Positions 43,758-51,563 of a stretch of 64,000 bases of DNA are shown piece by piece; position 1 is the stretch's first letter; each line of letters begins with the position of its first letter. The notes beneath the pieces were generated by a model that worked only from the letters and a program-made list of their open reading frames with translations, was not told the origin of the DNA and did not search any database. A program made the position numbers and the translations under genes. This DNA is from Fervidicoccaceae archaeon (GTDB taxonomy: Archaea; Thermoproteota; Thermoprotei_A; Sulfolobales; Fervidicoccaceae). The DNA lies in the NCBI GenBank assembly GCA_038734945.1, contig JAVYOA010000001.1:161647-225646 (forward strand). The letters run 5' to 3'.

Positions 43758-44051
43758 ATGTCCCTGAAGGACGTTCTTGAGAGAGCCAGAGAAAAATACA
43801 ACCTCTATAGAAAGCCCGAGGCAACTGCTGAGATAGTTAGCATAGATGAAAAGGAAGGGGTAGCAGAGATTAAAATTGTTGGAAGCTTCTGTAGAACCTG
43901 TGGAGTCGATGACTGGATTGAGGACTTCAGGATTCTGCTAGAGGATGAGGGAATAACAGCAAAGCTTGAGGAGTACAGGATCGACTTCGAAGGCGAAGAA
44001 GCAAGGGCTAAGCTTAGAATAGAGTTGCCTCGAAGGATGAGGAGGCACTAG
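43758..44051 (+). CDS. Conserved-looking hypothetical protein with CxxC
   Basis: This 97-residue acidic protein is not recognised. It reads MSLKDVLERAREKYNLYR, then beta-strand-like EIVSIDEKEGVAEIKIVGSFCRTCGVDDWIEDF with one CRTC motif, and a basic end (RRMRRH). GTGATT 4 nt before ATG 43758 supports the start. The strand-helix pattern and single CxxC resemble small NifU-like or thiol-active folds, but this is only a loose impression. It is divergent from the CARF-HTH gene and shares its promoter region. Confidence 0.65.
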   Translation: MSLKDVLERAREKYNLYRKPEATAEIVSIDEKEGVAEIKIVGSFCRTCGVDDWIEDFRILLEDEGITAKLEEYRIDFEGEEARAKLRIELPRRMRRH

Positions 44052-44192
44052 TTGTATTGCAGAAGCACTTCAAATTCTCACAGCAGCTAAGAGTGAAAGC
44101 GATAAGCATTAAGGGAATCATAGTAATGCTGAGGAAAAATTTTTGAGGAAAAATAAAAGAACGCAAAAATTTATGAAAAGAAGCTTTCTTTC

Positions 44193-44645
44193 TCAGGAGT
44201 GTGCCGTAACAGATATGATGGCGCTAGCTCCTGTTGGGGCAACAACCTTTATTGTGTAGACCTTTCCTGGAGTTATGGTGTTTCCTCCAGATGGTGTTAG
44301 GGAGGCAGATATCTGCTGCACCTGTCCCGAGCTTATTGTTATGCTCCCGGACTGCCCGCTAGCAATGAGAGACCCGCTCTGATTGTACACATAGATGCTG
44401 AAAGATCCGCTTAAGTCAGAGGAGCCTATGTTTCTAACGTAGAGACTAGCAACAGTCGTGCTCAGATCAGCAGCATCTATGGATATAGCGGAACCAACGT
44501 TTCCCGTGTTGAACTGTGTTGCAGAAGATGAGAGGCTGCTGACCCACACATACAGAACTGCTGCAGCTGCTATTGCTATGAGAATCAGGAGGAGGGTTGC
44601 AACTATTGGAGAAACCCCCCTCTTGACAAATCTCTTTCTCCCCAT
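44193..44645 (-). CDS. Type IV pilin-like/archaellin-like secreted protein
   Basis: From ATG 44645 the protein starts MGRKRFVKRGVSPIVATLLLILIAIAAAAVLYVWV, a class III signal peptide with a KRG cleavage site followed by the pilin helix. The remaining 110 residues are Ser/Thr/Gly-rich beta structure (SGSLIASGQSGSITISSGQV), as in adhesive pilins. No prepilin peptidase, ATPase or platform gene is nearby, so it must use machinery encoded elsewhere. Confidence 0.87.
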   Translation of the reverse strand: MGRKRFVKRGVSPIVATLLLILIAIAAAAVLYVWVSSLSSSATQFNTGNVGSAISIDAADLSTTVASLYVRNIGSSDLSGSFSIYVYNQSGSLIASGQSGSITISSGQVQQISASLTPSGGNTITPGKVYTIKVVAPTGASAIISVTAHS

Positions 44646-44784
44646 CAAAACATTCACCAATACTGCAATCAAAAATAAACGTGAGATTACAAAATAAATT
44701 TGATCCTGGTAAAACAAAAGTTTTCAGCGGAAAAAAATAATACCATTGAGCAGGGAAATCTCTCCTTAACATTGGGTGCTCAAT

Positions 44785-45387
44785 ATGAATTCTGTAACCA
44801 TTGGAATAACAGGGGCCAGCGGAATAGTATATGGAATAAGGACTTTGGAAGAGCTTCTTGCCTCTGGAATGAATGTCTCTGTTATCTACACCAGCAGTGC
44901 TGAGAAAGTGGCTGAGTACGAGATAGGCAGGGATCTGAAGGATATCCTGGAAGATCTATCGAAACGAAGCACTGGAAAAATGAAAGTTTACAGGGATAGA
45001 GATCTGGATGCTCCAATAGCGAGCTCCAGCAATATGGACGAAGCAGTTATAGTTGTTCCCTGCAGCATGAAGACCCTTGCTCAGATAGCATATGGCATTT
45101 CCAATAACTTGATCGTCAGAACCTCATTGAACGCGTTGAGAATGAAGAGACCCCTCGTTCTGGTTCCGAGGGAAACCCCGCTTGGCTATGTGGAGCTGAG
45201 AGCCATGCTCAGAGTCAGCGAGGCAGGAGCTATTGTTCTTCCAGCAATGCCTGCTTTCTATATAAGGCCAAAGAGCATAGATGACATGGTGAACTTCATT
45301 GTTGGAAAAGTCTTCGACACTCTCGGACTGAAGCACTCTCTCTACAGAAGGTGGGAAGGAAAAAGCGATAAGGAGGGGAGGTTCTGA
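44785..45387 (+). CDS. ubiX: UbiX-family flavin prenyltransferase
   Basis: This 200-residue protein has the flavoprotein motif VTIGITGASGIVYGIRTLEELL, APIASSSNMDEAVIVVPCSMKTLAQIAYG, and RPLVLVPRETPLGYVELRAM. UbiX joins a dimethylallyl group to FMN, making the cofactor of UbiD-type decarboxylases. GGGTG 6 nt before ATG 44785 fixes the start over GTG 44776. No ubiD gene is in this window. Confidence 0.95.
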   Translation: MNSVTIGITGASGIVYGIRTLEELLASGMNVSVIYTSSAEKVAEYEIGRDLKDILEDLSKRSTGKMKVYRDRDLDAPIASSSNMDEAVIVVPCSMKTLAQIAYGISNNLIVRTSLNALRMKRPLVLVPRETPLGYVELRAMLRVSEAGAIVLPAMPAFYIRPKSIDDMVNFIVGKVFDTLGLKHSLYRRWEGKSDKEGRF

Positions 45388-45450
45388 GCTAAGCTGTTTA
45401 AAAACCTGATGAGCCGAAGCATTTTAACCTGTGTGATGAAAATATTAACT

Positions 45451-45528
45451 GCCCTGCCGAGAGAGAGCTCCGAGTAGACCCGAGAGAAGCGGGACTGTGA
45501 TTCGGAGTGTTGTCGGCAGGGCAAAAGC
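45451..45528 (+). ncRNA. Candidate H/ACA-type guide RNA hairpin
   Basis: A 10-bp perfect lower stem (GCCCTGCCGA, 45451-45460, with 45513-45522) encloses an internal loop of 7 nt and 5 nt. A 6-bp upper stem (CTCCGA/TCGGAG) follows, then another internal loop with GA-rich strands and a terminal CCCG/CGGG hairpin. The sequence AAA follows the lower stem directly, as a box ANA. The 3' side from pocket top to that box is 15 nt, within the 14-16 nt rule for H/ACA guides. A TATTTTAA-like box about 25 bp upstream fits independent transcription. Confidence 0.55.
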
Positions 45529-45541
45529 TGGTGATATGCCG

Positions 45542-46273
45542 ATGCCTGAGAGCGCCCTCAGCTTCGAGGGTGTTAGAAAGACCTTCTCCAAGAAAATTGC
45601 TCTCAATGGCGTTAGCTTCTTCGTTGGAAGGGGAGAAATTGTTGCTCTTCTTGGTCCAAACGGCTCTGGAAAAACCACGAGCCTGAGAATAGCTGCTGGT
45701 CTCCTTTCTCCAGATGAGGGGAGGGCATTGGTATTTGGAAGACCTGCGGGAAGTGATGAGGCGAGGAGGATGGTTGCCTATCTTCCTGAGGATGCCGGCC
45801 TGTACGAGAGGCTTAGTGGGTGGGAGAACCTACTCTTCTATGCAATGATGTTCTTTGGAAGAGGAGAAAAGGCTCTAAAGATTGCGGAGGAAGGGGCCAA
45901 GCTTGCAGGCCTCGGAGAAGATTTGAATAGACCAACTGGGGTGATGAGCAAGGGTATGAGGAGAAGAATCGCCCTTGCCAGGACCTTAATGCTCAAAACT
46001 CCCCTCGTTTTGCTGGATGAACCCACGAGCGGCTTGGACGTCTTTTCAGCAGTTGAGGTTAGGAGGGTAATTAAGGAACATGCAGAGAGGACGGGGATCT
46101 CAGTTCTAATGAGCAGTCACAACATGCTGGAGGTGGAGAGGCTCTGCGATAGAGTTGTTCTCATGCATGGAGGAAAGGTGATTGCTGATGGGAGGCCAAG
46201 GGATATCGTGGAAATGCAGGGTGTAGGAGATCTTGAGGAGGCTTTCGTAAAAATTCTTGAAAAAGGGAAGTGA
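45542..46273 (+). CDS. ABC-2 type transporter ATP-binding protein (NatA-like)
   Basis: The ATPase has Walker A GPNGSGKTT, Q-loop region YLPEDAGLYERLSGWENL, signature MSKGMRRRIALART, Walker B LVLLDEPTSGLD and H-loop SSHNM. I choose ATG 45542 because GGTGAT (45530-45535) is 6 nt upstream; ATG 45536 sits next to it and a start at 45497 would read through the RNA hairpin. It forms an exporter with the next gene, overlapping it by 4 bp. Confidence 0.92.
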   Translation: MPESALSFEGVRKTFSKKIALNGVSFFVGRGEIVALLGPNGSGKTTSLRIAAGLLSPDEGRALVFGRPAGSDEARRMVAYLPEDAGLYERLSGWENLLFYAMMFFGRGEKALKIAEEGAKLAGLGEDLNRPTGVMSKGMRRRIALARTLMLKTPLVLLDEPTSGLDVFSAVEVRRVIKEHAERTGISVLMSSHNMLEVERLCDRVVLMHGGKVIADGRPRDIVEMQGVGDLEEAFVKILEKGK

Positions 46274-47529
46274 AGCTCTCCATGGATGTCTATGCAGTTC
46301 TTTGGAAGGAGCTGAAAGATCTATCAAGGGATAGGAGGACATTGATAGCTGTTGTTATCCTCCCTCTTCTCTCGCTTCCACTGCTCGGAGCAGTAACGCT
46401 CGCAGTTTACAGGACGCAGCCTATAGCATTTGCTTTAGTCAATGGGGACGGGAGCAGCATATCCAGTGAAATTGAGGATCAACTGAAACAGCTGATCCTC
46501 ATCTCAGCTCAAGCTTCTGGTCAGAGAGCTGAGATCTATGAGGAGGGAAGCCTCGAGAGTGCATTGAAGAATCCGCTGCTCGACTATGTTGTTTACATCC
46601 CACCTGGCTTCGGAAAAAACGCGAGTAGTGTTGATTATGTTGCTTATCTGGAGGGATTCAAGAGAGCAGACACTGCGAGAGCCGATACTGCTCAGAGCAT
46701 CTTCTTCAGCGCTGTCAGCTATCTCTCATCCTCAATAGCACAGCAGAGGATCGAGGTTCTACTGAAGGAAGCCAATTTGACGGCAGCCCCAGAGGTAATA
46801 ATGCAGCCGGTTAGGGTCAAGCAGAGCTCATATGTTTCCGGGGGCGGACAGGCTCCTCCAAATGCTGAGGAGCTCAACTACACTGCAAGAATGCTTGCCT
46901 TTGCCCTCTTCTTCGTGACTACCCCCGCACTGAGCTACATGGTTGACAGTATTATGGGGGAAAAAGAGAGGAAGACGATAGAGTCCCTTCTTTCCCTCCC
47001 AGTCAGCAGGAAGTCTCTGCTCGGAGGAAAGATCATGGCGAGCAGTATAATAGGTATATTGGCAGGAGCGGCAGATGTGGCAGGAGTAGTTCTATATTTC
47101 TATCTCATATCATTGGCTTTTGGAGGCGGAGGCGTATTTCTAGACCTGGGCCTTATAGCAGTGCACAGCCTGGATGTTGCAATAACGGCTTTTGCCACCT
47201 GCGCTATGGTCTCCCCGCTCATAATAAGCTCGAGGAGCTCCAGGGGGGCAAATGCTACAACTGCAGCAGTAACTGGGCTGGCAATTATAATATTCTTCCT
47301 TGCCCTTCTAGCAGATGTGAGCAGGCTCCCATCATATGCCTACTACCCTCTCCTTCTGATCCCCTACATGAACAGTGTCATGGTTCTATTGTCCTATGTT
47401 CAGGGTTCAATGCTTTCCTTGGCGCTCCATCTTCTCCTCCTCTTAGGAGAGACTGCACTCCTCTACGCACTTGCCTTCAGAATGTTCAAGCCGGAGTCCC
47501 TTCTTATGCCTCCAATTGGAGAGGAATGA
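46270..47529 (+). CDS. ABC-2 type permease (NatB-like)
   Basis: The 419-residue product has one N-terminal membrane helix (TLIAVVILPLLSLPLLGAVTLAVY), a large extracellular region of about 150 residues, and a C-terminal membrane domain of five to six helices (MGEKERKTIESLLSLPVSRKSLLGGKIMASSIIGI). The EKERKTIESLLSLPVS coupling segment is typical of NatB/ABC-2 permeases. NatAB exports Na+ in Bacillus, so a sodium role beside the sodium-pumping decarboxylase is attractive but unproven. It begins with GTG 46270 inside the ATPase stop region. Confidence 0.88.
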   Translation: MKLSMDVYAVLWKELKDLSRDRRTLIAVVILPLLSLPLLGAVTLAVYRTQPIAFALVNGDGSSISSEIEDQLKQLILISAQASGQRAEIYEEGSLESALKNPLLDYVVYIPPGFGKNASSVDYVAYLEGFKRADTARADTAQSIFFSAVSYLSSSIAQQRIEVLLKEANLTAAPEVIMQPVRVKQSSYVSGGGQAPPNAEELNYTARMLAFALFFVTTPALSYMVDSIMGEKERKTIESLLSLPVSRKSLLGGKIMASSIIGILAGAADVAGVVLYFYLISLAFGGGGVFLDLGLIAVHSLDVAITAFATCAMVSPLIISSRSSRGANATTAAVTGLAIIIFFLALLADVSRLPSYAYYPLLLIPYMNSVMVLLSYVQGSMLSLALHLLLLLGETALLYALAFRMFKPESLLMPPIGEE

Positions 47530-47535
47530 AAAGAT

Positions 47536-47578
47536 TTTGCAAATATTTGTTGCAAATTAATGATAAAAACTATATAAT
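47536..47578 (+). promoter_or_regulatory. Promoter of the decarboxylase operon with two TTGCAA palindromes
   Basis: Two palindromic boxes, TTTGCAAAT (47536-47544) and TTGCAAAT (47550-47557), have centres 13 bp apart. They sit directly upstream of a TATA box, CTATATAAT (47570-47578). This is a typical place for a dimeric activator or repressor. AGGGAG (47598-47603) lies 8 nt before the first start codon of the operon. Confidence 0.5.
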
Positions 47579-47611
47579 CCTCTTGGATCTAGGAATTAGG
47601 GAGAATTAAGT

Positions 47612-48049
47612 ATGGTGGGCTTAATGCTTGGCCTGTACCCATTTATGCTGAGTCTTGCTGACCCGGGCTCAGGGCCTTCAACGTCGAATCTCATTAGCTA
47701 CATAATCGTTTTCATCATAATAGGAGCCCTGTTTGCTGTAATAAGGCTCGCATGTCCGCCTTGCAGAGAAGCACAGAGAGCGGAAGCCCCTCCGGCACAG
47801 CCACCGCAAGTCCCCATAGCTCCAGCAGCACCAGCGGAGCCCAAAGCACTAATTTCTCCAGAGTTGCTCGCAGCAGCTGTGGTAGCCGTGCATTCTTATT
47901 TGAAGAAGGAAAAAACAGAAGCTCCCTCTCAATTCATGAAAAACATGATCTCGAAGACCTCGGTTGCTGTGAGCGGATGGGTCATGAGCGAGAGGATGAA
48001 TCCCCATTTCAGGGAGGATCCTCATTTCAGAGAGAAAATTCATTCCTAG
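47612..48049 (+). CDS. Sodium pump decarboxylase gamma/delta-type subunit (OadG/MmdD-like)
   Basis: The 145-residue protein has one membrane helix (NLISYIIVFIIIGALFAVIRLA, residues about 28-49), a Pro/Ala-rich linker, and a segment ISPELLAAAVVAVHSYLKKE that is characteristic of decarboxylase gamma subunits. The tail holds a tandem PHFRED/PHFREK repeat, perhaps a metal site, as bacterial OadG tails bind zinc. It should anchor the carboxyltransferase and biotin carrier to the membrane subunit. It is the first gene of the operon. Confidence 0.78.
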   Translation: MVGLMLGLYPFMLSLADPGSGPSTSNLISYIIVFIIIGALFAVIRLACPPCREAQRAEAPPAQPPQVPIAPAAPAEPKALISPELLAAAVVAVHSYLKKEKTEAPSQFMKNMISKTSVAVSGWVMSERMNPHFREDPHFREKIHS

Positions 48050-48066
48050 CTGTGAGGTGAGATTGA

Positions 48067-48567
48067 TTGAGCGAGTATAAGGTAAGGGTCAACGGTAAGG
48101 AATACATCGTGAGGATTTTGGGAGAGAAGGAAGGAAAAATCGAGGTTGAAGTTGAGGGAACAAGGCTGAGCGTTAGCGTCGAAGCGTTTGCCCAGTCCCG
48201 TGCAGAGAAAAATGAAACAATTCGGAGAGAGGCCCCATCAGCTTCCCAGCTAACTCCTCCAGTTCAGACTCCCGAAGTTTCAGCACAGGCAGCAGTCCCT
48301 AAGACCCCATCTCCTATAACTACAGTTCCATCTTCACAACCAGCTCCACCTGTAGGGGGAGTTGTGCTCAACAGAGTTCCCGGTAAGGTTAAGGAAATCA
48401 AGGTAGCTGAGGGACAGCGTGTAGAGGCCGGTCAAACAGTTGTTGTCATAGAGTCAATGAAGATGGACATAGAGATAAGGTCGAACAGGTCTGGGATAGT
48501 GAAGGCAATATACGTTAAGCCCGGTCAATTTGCTCAGAAAGAAGCTCCCCTACTTTTAGTTGAGTGA
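48067..48567 (+). CDS. Biotin carboxyl carrier protein of a decarboxylase/carboxylase
   Basis: The 166-residue protein has an N-terminal strand-rich region (KVRVNGKEYIVRI), a flexible Pro/Ala/Thr linker and a biotinyl domain. The biotin attachment motif is ESMKMDIEI, with the Lys near residue 136. It starts at TTG 48067, 6 nt after GGTGAG. The swinging biotin would carry CO2 from the carboxyltransferase to the membrane decarboxylase. No biotin ligase gene is in the window. Confidence 0.93.
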   Translation: MSEYKVRVNGKEYIVRILGEKEGKIEVEVEGTRLSVSVEAFAQSRAEKNETIRREAPSASQLTPPVQTPEVSAQAAVPKTPSPITTVPSSQPAPPVGGVVLNRVPGKVKEIKVAEGQRVEAGQTVVVIESMKMDIEIRSNRSGIVKAIYVKPGQFAQKEAPLLLVE

Positions 48568-48584
48568 GCTAGAAGGGATAAGCC

Positions 48585-48710
48585 ATGAACCTTTGGTTAT
48601 TTGCTGTGTTGGTCTACATAGCTCTCTTCGTTATATCACTGACAATAGCATTCATAATCGATACCATCAGGATTTTCCTGAGAAGGGTCATGAGCAGAGG
48701 GAAGAAATAA
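48585..48710 (+). CDS. Small membrane protein of the decarboxylase operon (41 residues)
   Basis: This ORF encodes MNLWLFAVLVYIALFVISLT and then a short basic end (IRIFLRRVMSRGKK). It is one transmembrane helix with a cytoplasmic positive tail. AGAAGGGA upstream is a fair ribosome-binding site, and the stop lies 1 bp before the start of the beta subunit. Its place between biotin carrier and beta subunit suggests an accessory subunit, like the small epsilon subunit of some methylmalonyl-CoA decarboxylases. No homology could be tested. Confidence 0.7.
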   Translation: MNLWLFAVLVYIALFVISLTIAFIIDTIRIFLRRVMSRGKK

Positions 48711-48711
48711 C

Positions 48712-49896
48712 ATGATTCCAATCGATTTCTCACAGGCAATACCCCTATTATCACTTCCAACAGAAGAAATTCTCATAAGGCTGTTCCTCATAGTTGGAGG
48801 AATACTGGTCATCTATGGTGGGATCAAGGAAATACTTGAGCCCCTGATAATGATACCTTTTGGTCTTGGAGTTGCTTCGGCAAATGCTGCCTATCTAGCG
48901 CTGAAGGTCAATGGAGTAGTGCTCAACAATCCGCATGTTGCCTGGAACCTGACCGGGTATGAGTGGATACAGTACTTCTGGCTTCAACCCATCTACAATT
49001 TCACATTCATGACCGGACTCATCGCAGCTCTAGTCTTCATGGGAATAGGGGTTTTGACGGATATATCTTTTCTGTTAGCCCGTCCATATGTTAGCATGAT
49101 ACTGGCTGCTTTCGCAGAGCTGGGAACAGTTTTCACATTCCCAATTGCTACCTATTTGGGACTTACCCCGAAGCAGGCTGCATCCGTAGCACTAATAGGA
49201 GGGGCAGACGGTCCAATAGTGCTGTTCTCCTCAACAGTCCTAGCACCGGAGCTTTTCATACCTATAACCGTTGTAGGTTATCTGTATCTGAGCTTGCTAT
49301 ATCTGTATCACGAGAAGCTCGCTGAAATAGTGATACCGAAGTCTATGGCATCTAGGATTATGCCTCCATCTAGCGTTCAGGTCGGAAAAGCTGAAAAGAT
49401 AGCCTTTGCAATAATAGTGCCAGTGCTGCTTAGCGCAATATTCCCATCAGCTTCTCCATTACTCCTCGCATTCTTCATTGGAGTATTGATAAGGGAGGTT
49501 GGCAATGAGAGATATGTGAAGCTGCTGGATGAAGTCATTCTGAGCGTCTCGACATTCTTTCTGGCTCTCGTCCTTGGAGTATCAACAACCAGCAGTGATA
49601 TAATGGATCCAGTTGTTGGAAAGATATTACTCCTAGGAATTACAGCGCTTTTCCTATCCAGCCTTGGAGGAATGATAGGAGGAATAATATTGAGCTATAT
49701 AAGCAAGGGAAAGCTGAACCCCCTACTTGGAGTGGCTGGAGTGTCATGCGTTCCCACAACCGCAAAGCTAGCACAGAAGCTCGCCTTTAAGCTGAACCCG
49801 GAAAACTACATGATAATGGAGCTAATGGGTCCAAATGTTGCCGGAGTTATTACCACAGCTATAGTTGCTGCTCTATATCTCTCTGCTCTCATGTGA
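48712..49896 (+). CDS. Sodium-translocating decarboxylase beta subunit (OadB/MmdB/GcdB-like)
   Basis: This 394-residue polytopic protein carries the conserved SVALIGGADGPIVLFSS motif, whose Asp is required for Na+ transport in the family. It also has VITTAIVAALYL and GGMIGGIILSYISKGKLNPLLGVAGVSCVPTTAKLAQKLA, including the conserved NPLLG...SCVPTTA region. It decarboxylates carboxybiotin and pumps Na+ outward. It is encoded directly after the small membrane protein. Confidence 0.95.
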   Translation: MIPIDFSQAIPLLSLPTEEILIRLFLIVGGILVIYGGIKEILEPLIMIPFGLGVASANAAYLALKVNGVVLNNPHVAWNLTGYEWIQYFWLQPIYNFTFMTGLIAALVFMGIGVLTDISFLLARPYVSMILAAFAELGTVFTFPIATYLGLTPKQAASVALIGGADGPIVLFSSTVLAPELFIPITVVGYLYLSLLYLYHEKLAEIVIPKSMASRIMPPSSVQVGKAEKIAFAIIVPVLLSAIFPSASPLLLAFFIGVLIREVGNERYVKLLDEVILSVSTFFLALVLGVSTTSSDIMDPVVGKILLLGITALFLSSLGGMIGGIILSYISKGKLNPLLGVAGVSCVPTTAKLAQKLAFKLNPENYMIMELMGPNVAGVITTAIVAALYLSALM

Positions 49897-49985
49897 CTTT
49901 TTTGAGCGTAAAGGCAAAATTAATAATCTTTTGTTAAGATAAAAAATTTAAAAATTTATGCACGGAGATATGGATGGTGAATAGG

Positions 49986-51554
49986 ATGGGAAAAGAGGAG
50001 CTTTACAAGCAGCTCATTTCTAAAAGGGAAGAGGCACTTCTAGGAGGAGGAAGAGAGGCAATAGATAAGCAGCACAAGGAAGGGAAGATGACTGCGAGGG
50101 AGAGAATAGAATACCTCCTCGACCAGGGAAGCTTCACAGAGATCGACATGTTTGTGACTCACAGAGCAACTGGATTCGGAATGGAAAAGAGATATGGACT
50201 TGGAGACGGCGTAGTAACAGGCTTCGGAAGGATAGGAGGGAGACCTGTATTCATAGCTGCCCAGGACTTCACATTCATGGGGGGAAGCCTTGGAGAGAAG
50301 CAGGCTGAGAAGATAGTAAAAACCATGAGAACAGCATTGAGTGTAGGAGCCCCAATGATATTTCTGAATGATAGCGGAGGAGCTAGAATTCAAGAAGGAG
50401 TTGACAGCCTAAAGGGGTATGGGGACATATTCTACATGAACGTTATGTCCAGCGGCATTATTCCCCAGATCGCAGCCATAATGGGTCCATGTGCAGGGGG
50501 GGCCGTTTACAGTCCAGCACTCATGGACTTCATATTGATGACGGATAGGACAAGTTACATGTTCATAACTGGTCCAAGGGTAGTCAAGGCCGCTCTAGGA
50601 GAGGAAGTTGACGAGCAGTCCCTTGGAGGAGCTGAGGTTCATGCTTCAAAGAGCGGCATAGCCAGCCTTGTAGGAAAGGATGATAGGGAAACTCTCGATT
50701 TAATAAAAAAACTCCTTAGCTACATTCCAAGCAACAATACAGAGGACCCCCCATACATAAAGACCGAGGATCCCATTGAGAGGCAGGACCAGGAGCTTGA
50801 TGCTCTTCTTCCAGATGATCCTGACAAGCCATATGATGTGAAGGAGGTAATAGAAAAGGTATTCGACAGAGGCAGCTTCTTCGAGATATTTCCTCACTGG
50901 GCTCCAAATGCTGTTGTCGGTTTTGCGAGGCTTGGGGGTAGGACTGTAGGTGTAGTTGCAAATCAGCCAAACTACATGGGAGGATCCCTGGACATTGACT
51001 CAAGTGATAAGATAGCTAGGTTCGTCAGGTTCCTCGATTCATTTAACATTCCCATAGTAACATTCGTCGATGTTCCAGGATTCATGCCAGGAACTACACA
51101 GGAGCATGGCGGAATCATAAGGCATGGAGCAAAGATACTGTTCGCATATAGCGAAGCTACAGTTCCAAAGCTCACTGTTATATTAAGAAAAGCATACGGA
51201 GGAGCATATATAGCCATGGGGAGCAGGCATCTGGGAGCAGATTACGTTGTAGCATGGCCAACTGCTGAAATAGCTGTGATGGGGCCTTCAGGAGCAGTGG
51301 AGATTCTTTACAGAAAAGAAATCTCTCAGATAGCGGATGCCGAGGAGAGAAAGAGATTTCTTGAAAAGATAACACAGGAATACAAGGAGAAGCTGGCCAC
51401 TCCGTACATGGCAGCAGCTAGAGGGTATATAGATGATGTTGTCCTGCCGAGAGAAACGAGGGAAAGGCTCTACAGGGCTCTCGAAGTCCTATCTACAAAG
51501 AGGGAAGTGAGGGTCAGAACCCCTCCGAAAAAGCATGGGAATATGCCTGTGTGA
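49986..51554 (+). CDS. mmdA: Acyl-CoA carboxyltransferase (methylmalonyl-CoA decarboxylase alpha/propionyl-CoA carboxylase beta type)
   Basis: The 522-residue carboxyltransferase has two crotonase folds. Motifs are GKMTARERIEYLLDQGSF, NDSGGARIQEGVDSL, GPCAGGAVYSPALMDFILM, VDVPGFMPGTTQEHGGIIRHGAKILFAYSEATVPKLTVILRKAYGGAYIAMGS. With no carboxylase subunit nearby and a sodium pump upstream, methylmalonyl-CoA decarboxylation is more likely than carboxylation. ATG 49986 has GGTGA 5 nt before it; ATG 49974 would suit a leaderless transcript from the TATA-like TTTAAAAAT near 49948. Confidence 0.93.
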   Translation: MGKEELYKQLISKREEALLGGGREAIDKQHKEGKMTARERIEYLLDQGSFTEIDMFVTHRATGFGMEKRYGLGDGVVTGFGRIGGRPVFIAAQDFTFMGGSLGEKQAEKIVKTMRTALSVGAPMIFLNDSGGARIQEGVDSLKGYGDIFYMNVMSSGIIPQIAAIMGPCAGGAVYSPALMDFILMTDRTSYMFITGPRVVKAALGEEVDEQSLGGAEVHASKSGIASLVGKDDRETLDLIKKLLSYIPSNNTEDPPYIKTEDPIERQDQELDALLPDDPDKPYDVKEVIEKVFDRGSFFEIFPHWAPNAVVGFARLGGRTVGVVANQPNYMGGSLDIDSSDKIARFVRFLDSFNIPIVTFVDVPGFMPGTTQEHGGIIRHGAKILFAYSEATVPKLTVILRKAYGGAYIAMGSRHLGADYVVAWPTAEIAVMGPSGAVEILYRKEISQIADAEERKRFLEKITQEYKEKLATPYMAAARGYIDDVVLPRETRERLYRALEVLSTKREVRVRTPPKKHGNMPV

Positions 51555-51563
51555 ATTTTTATT

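Noticed and set aside
45451..45528. A known riboswitch class (TPP, fluoride, SAM) before the exporter gene.
   Set aside because: None of the conserved cores I know for these classes is present. The pocket-and-box spacing fits an H/ACA guide better.
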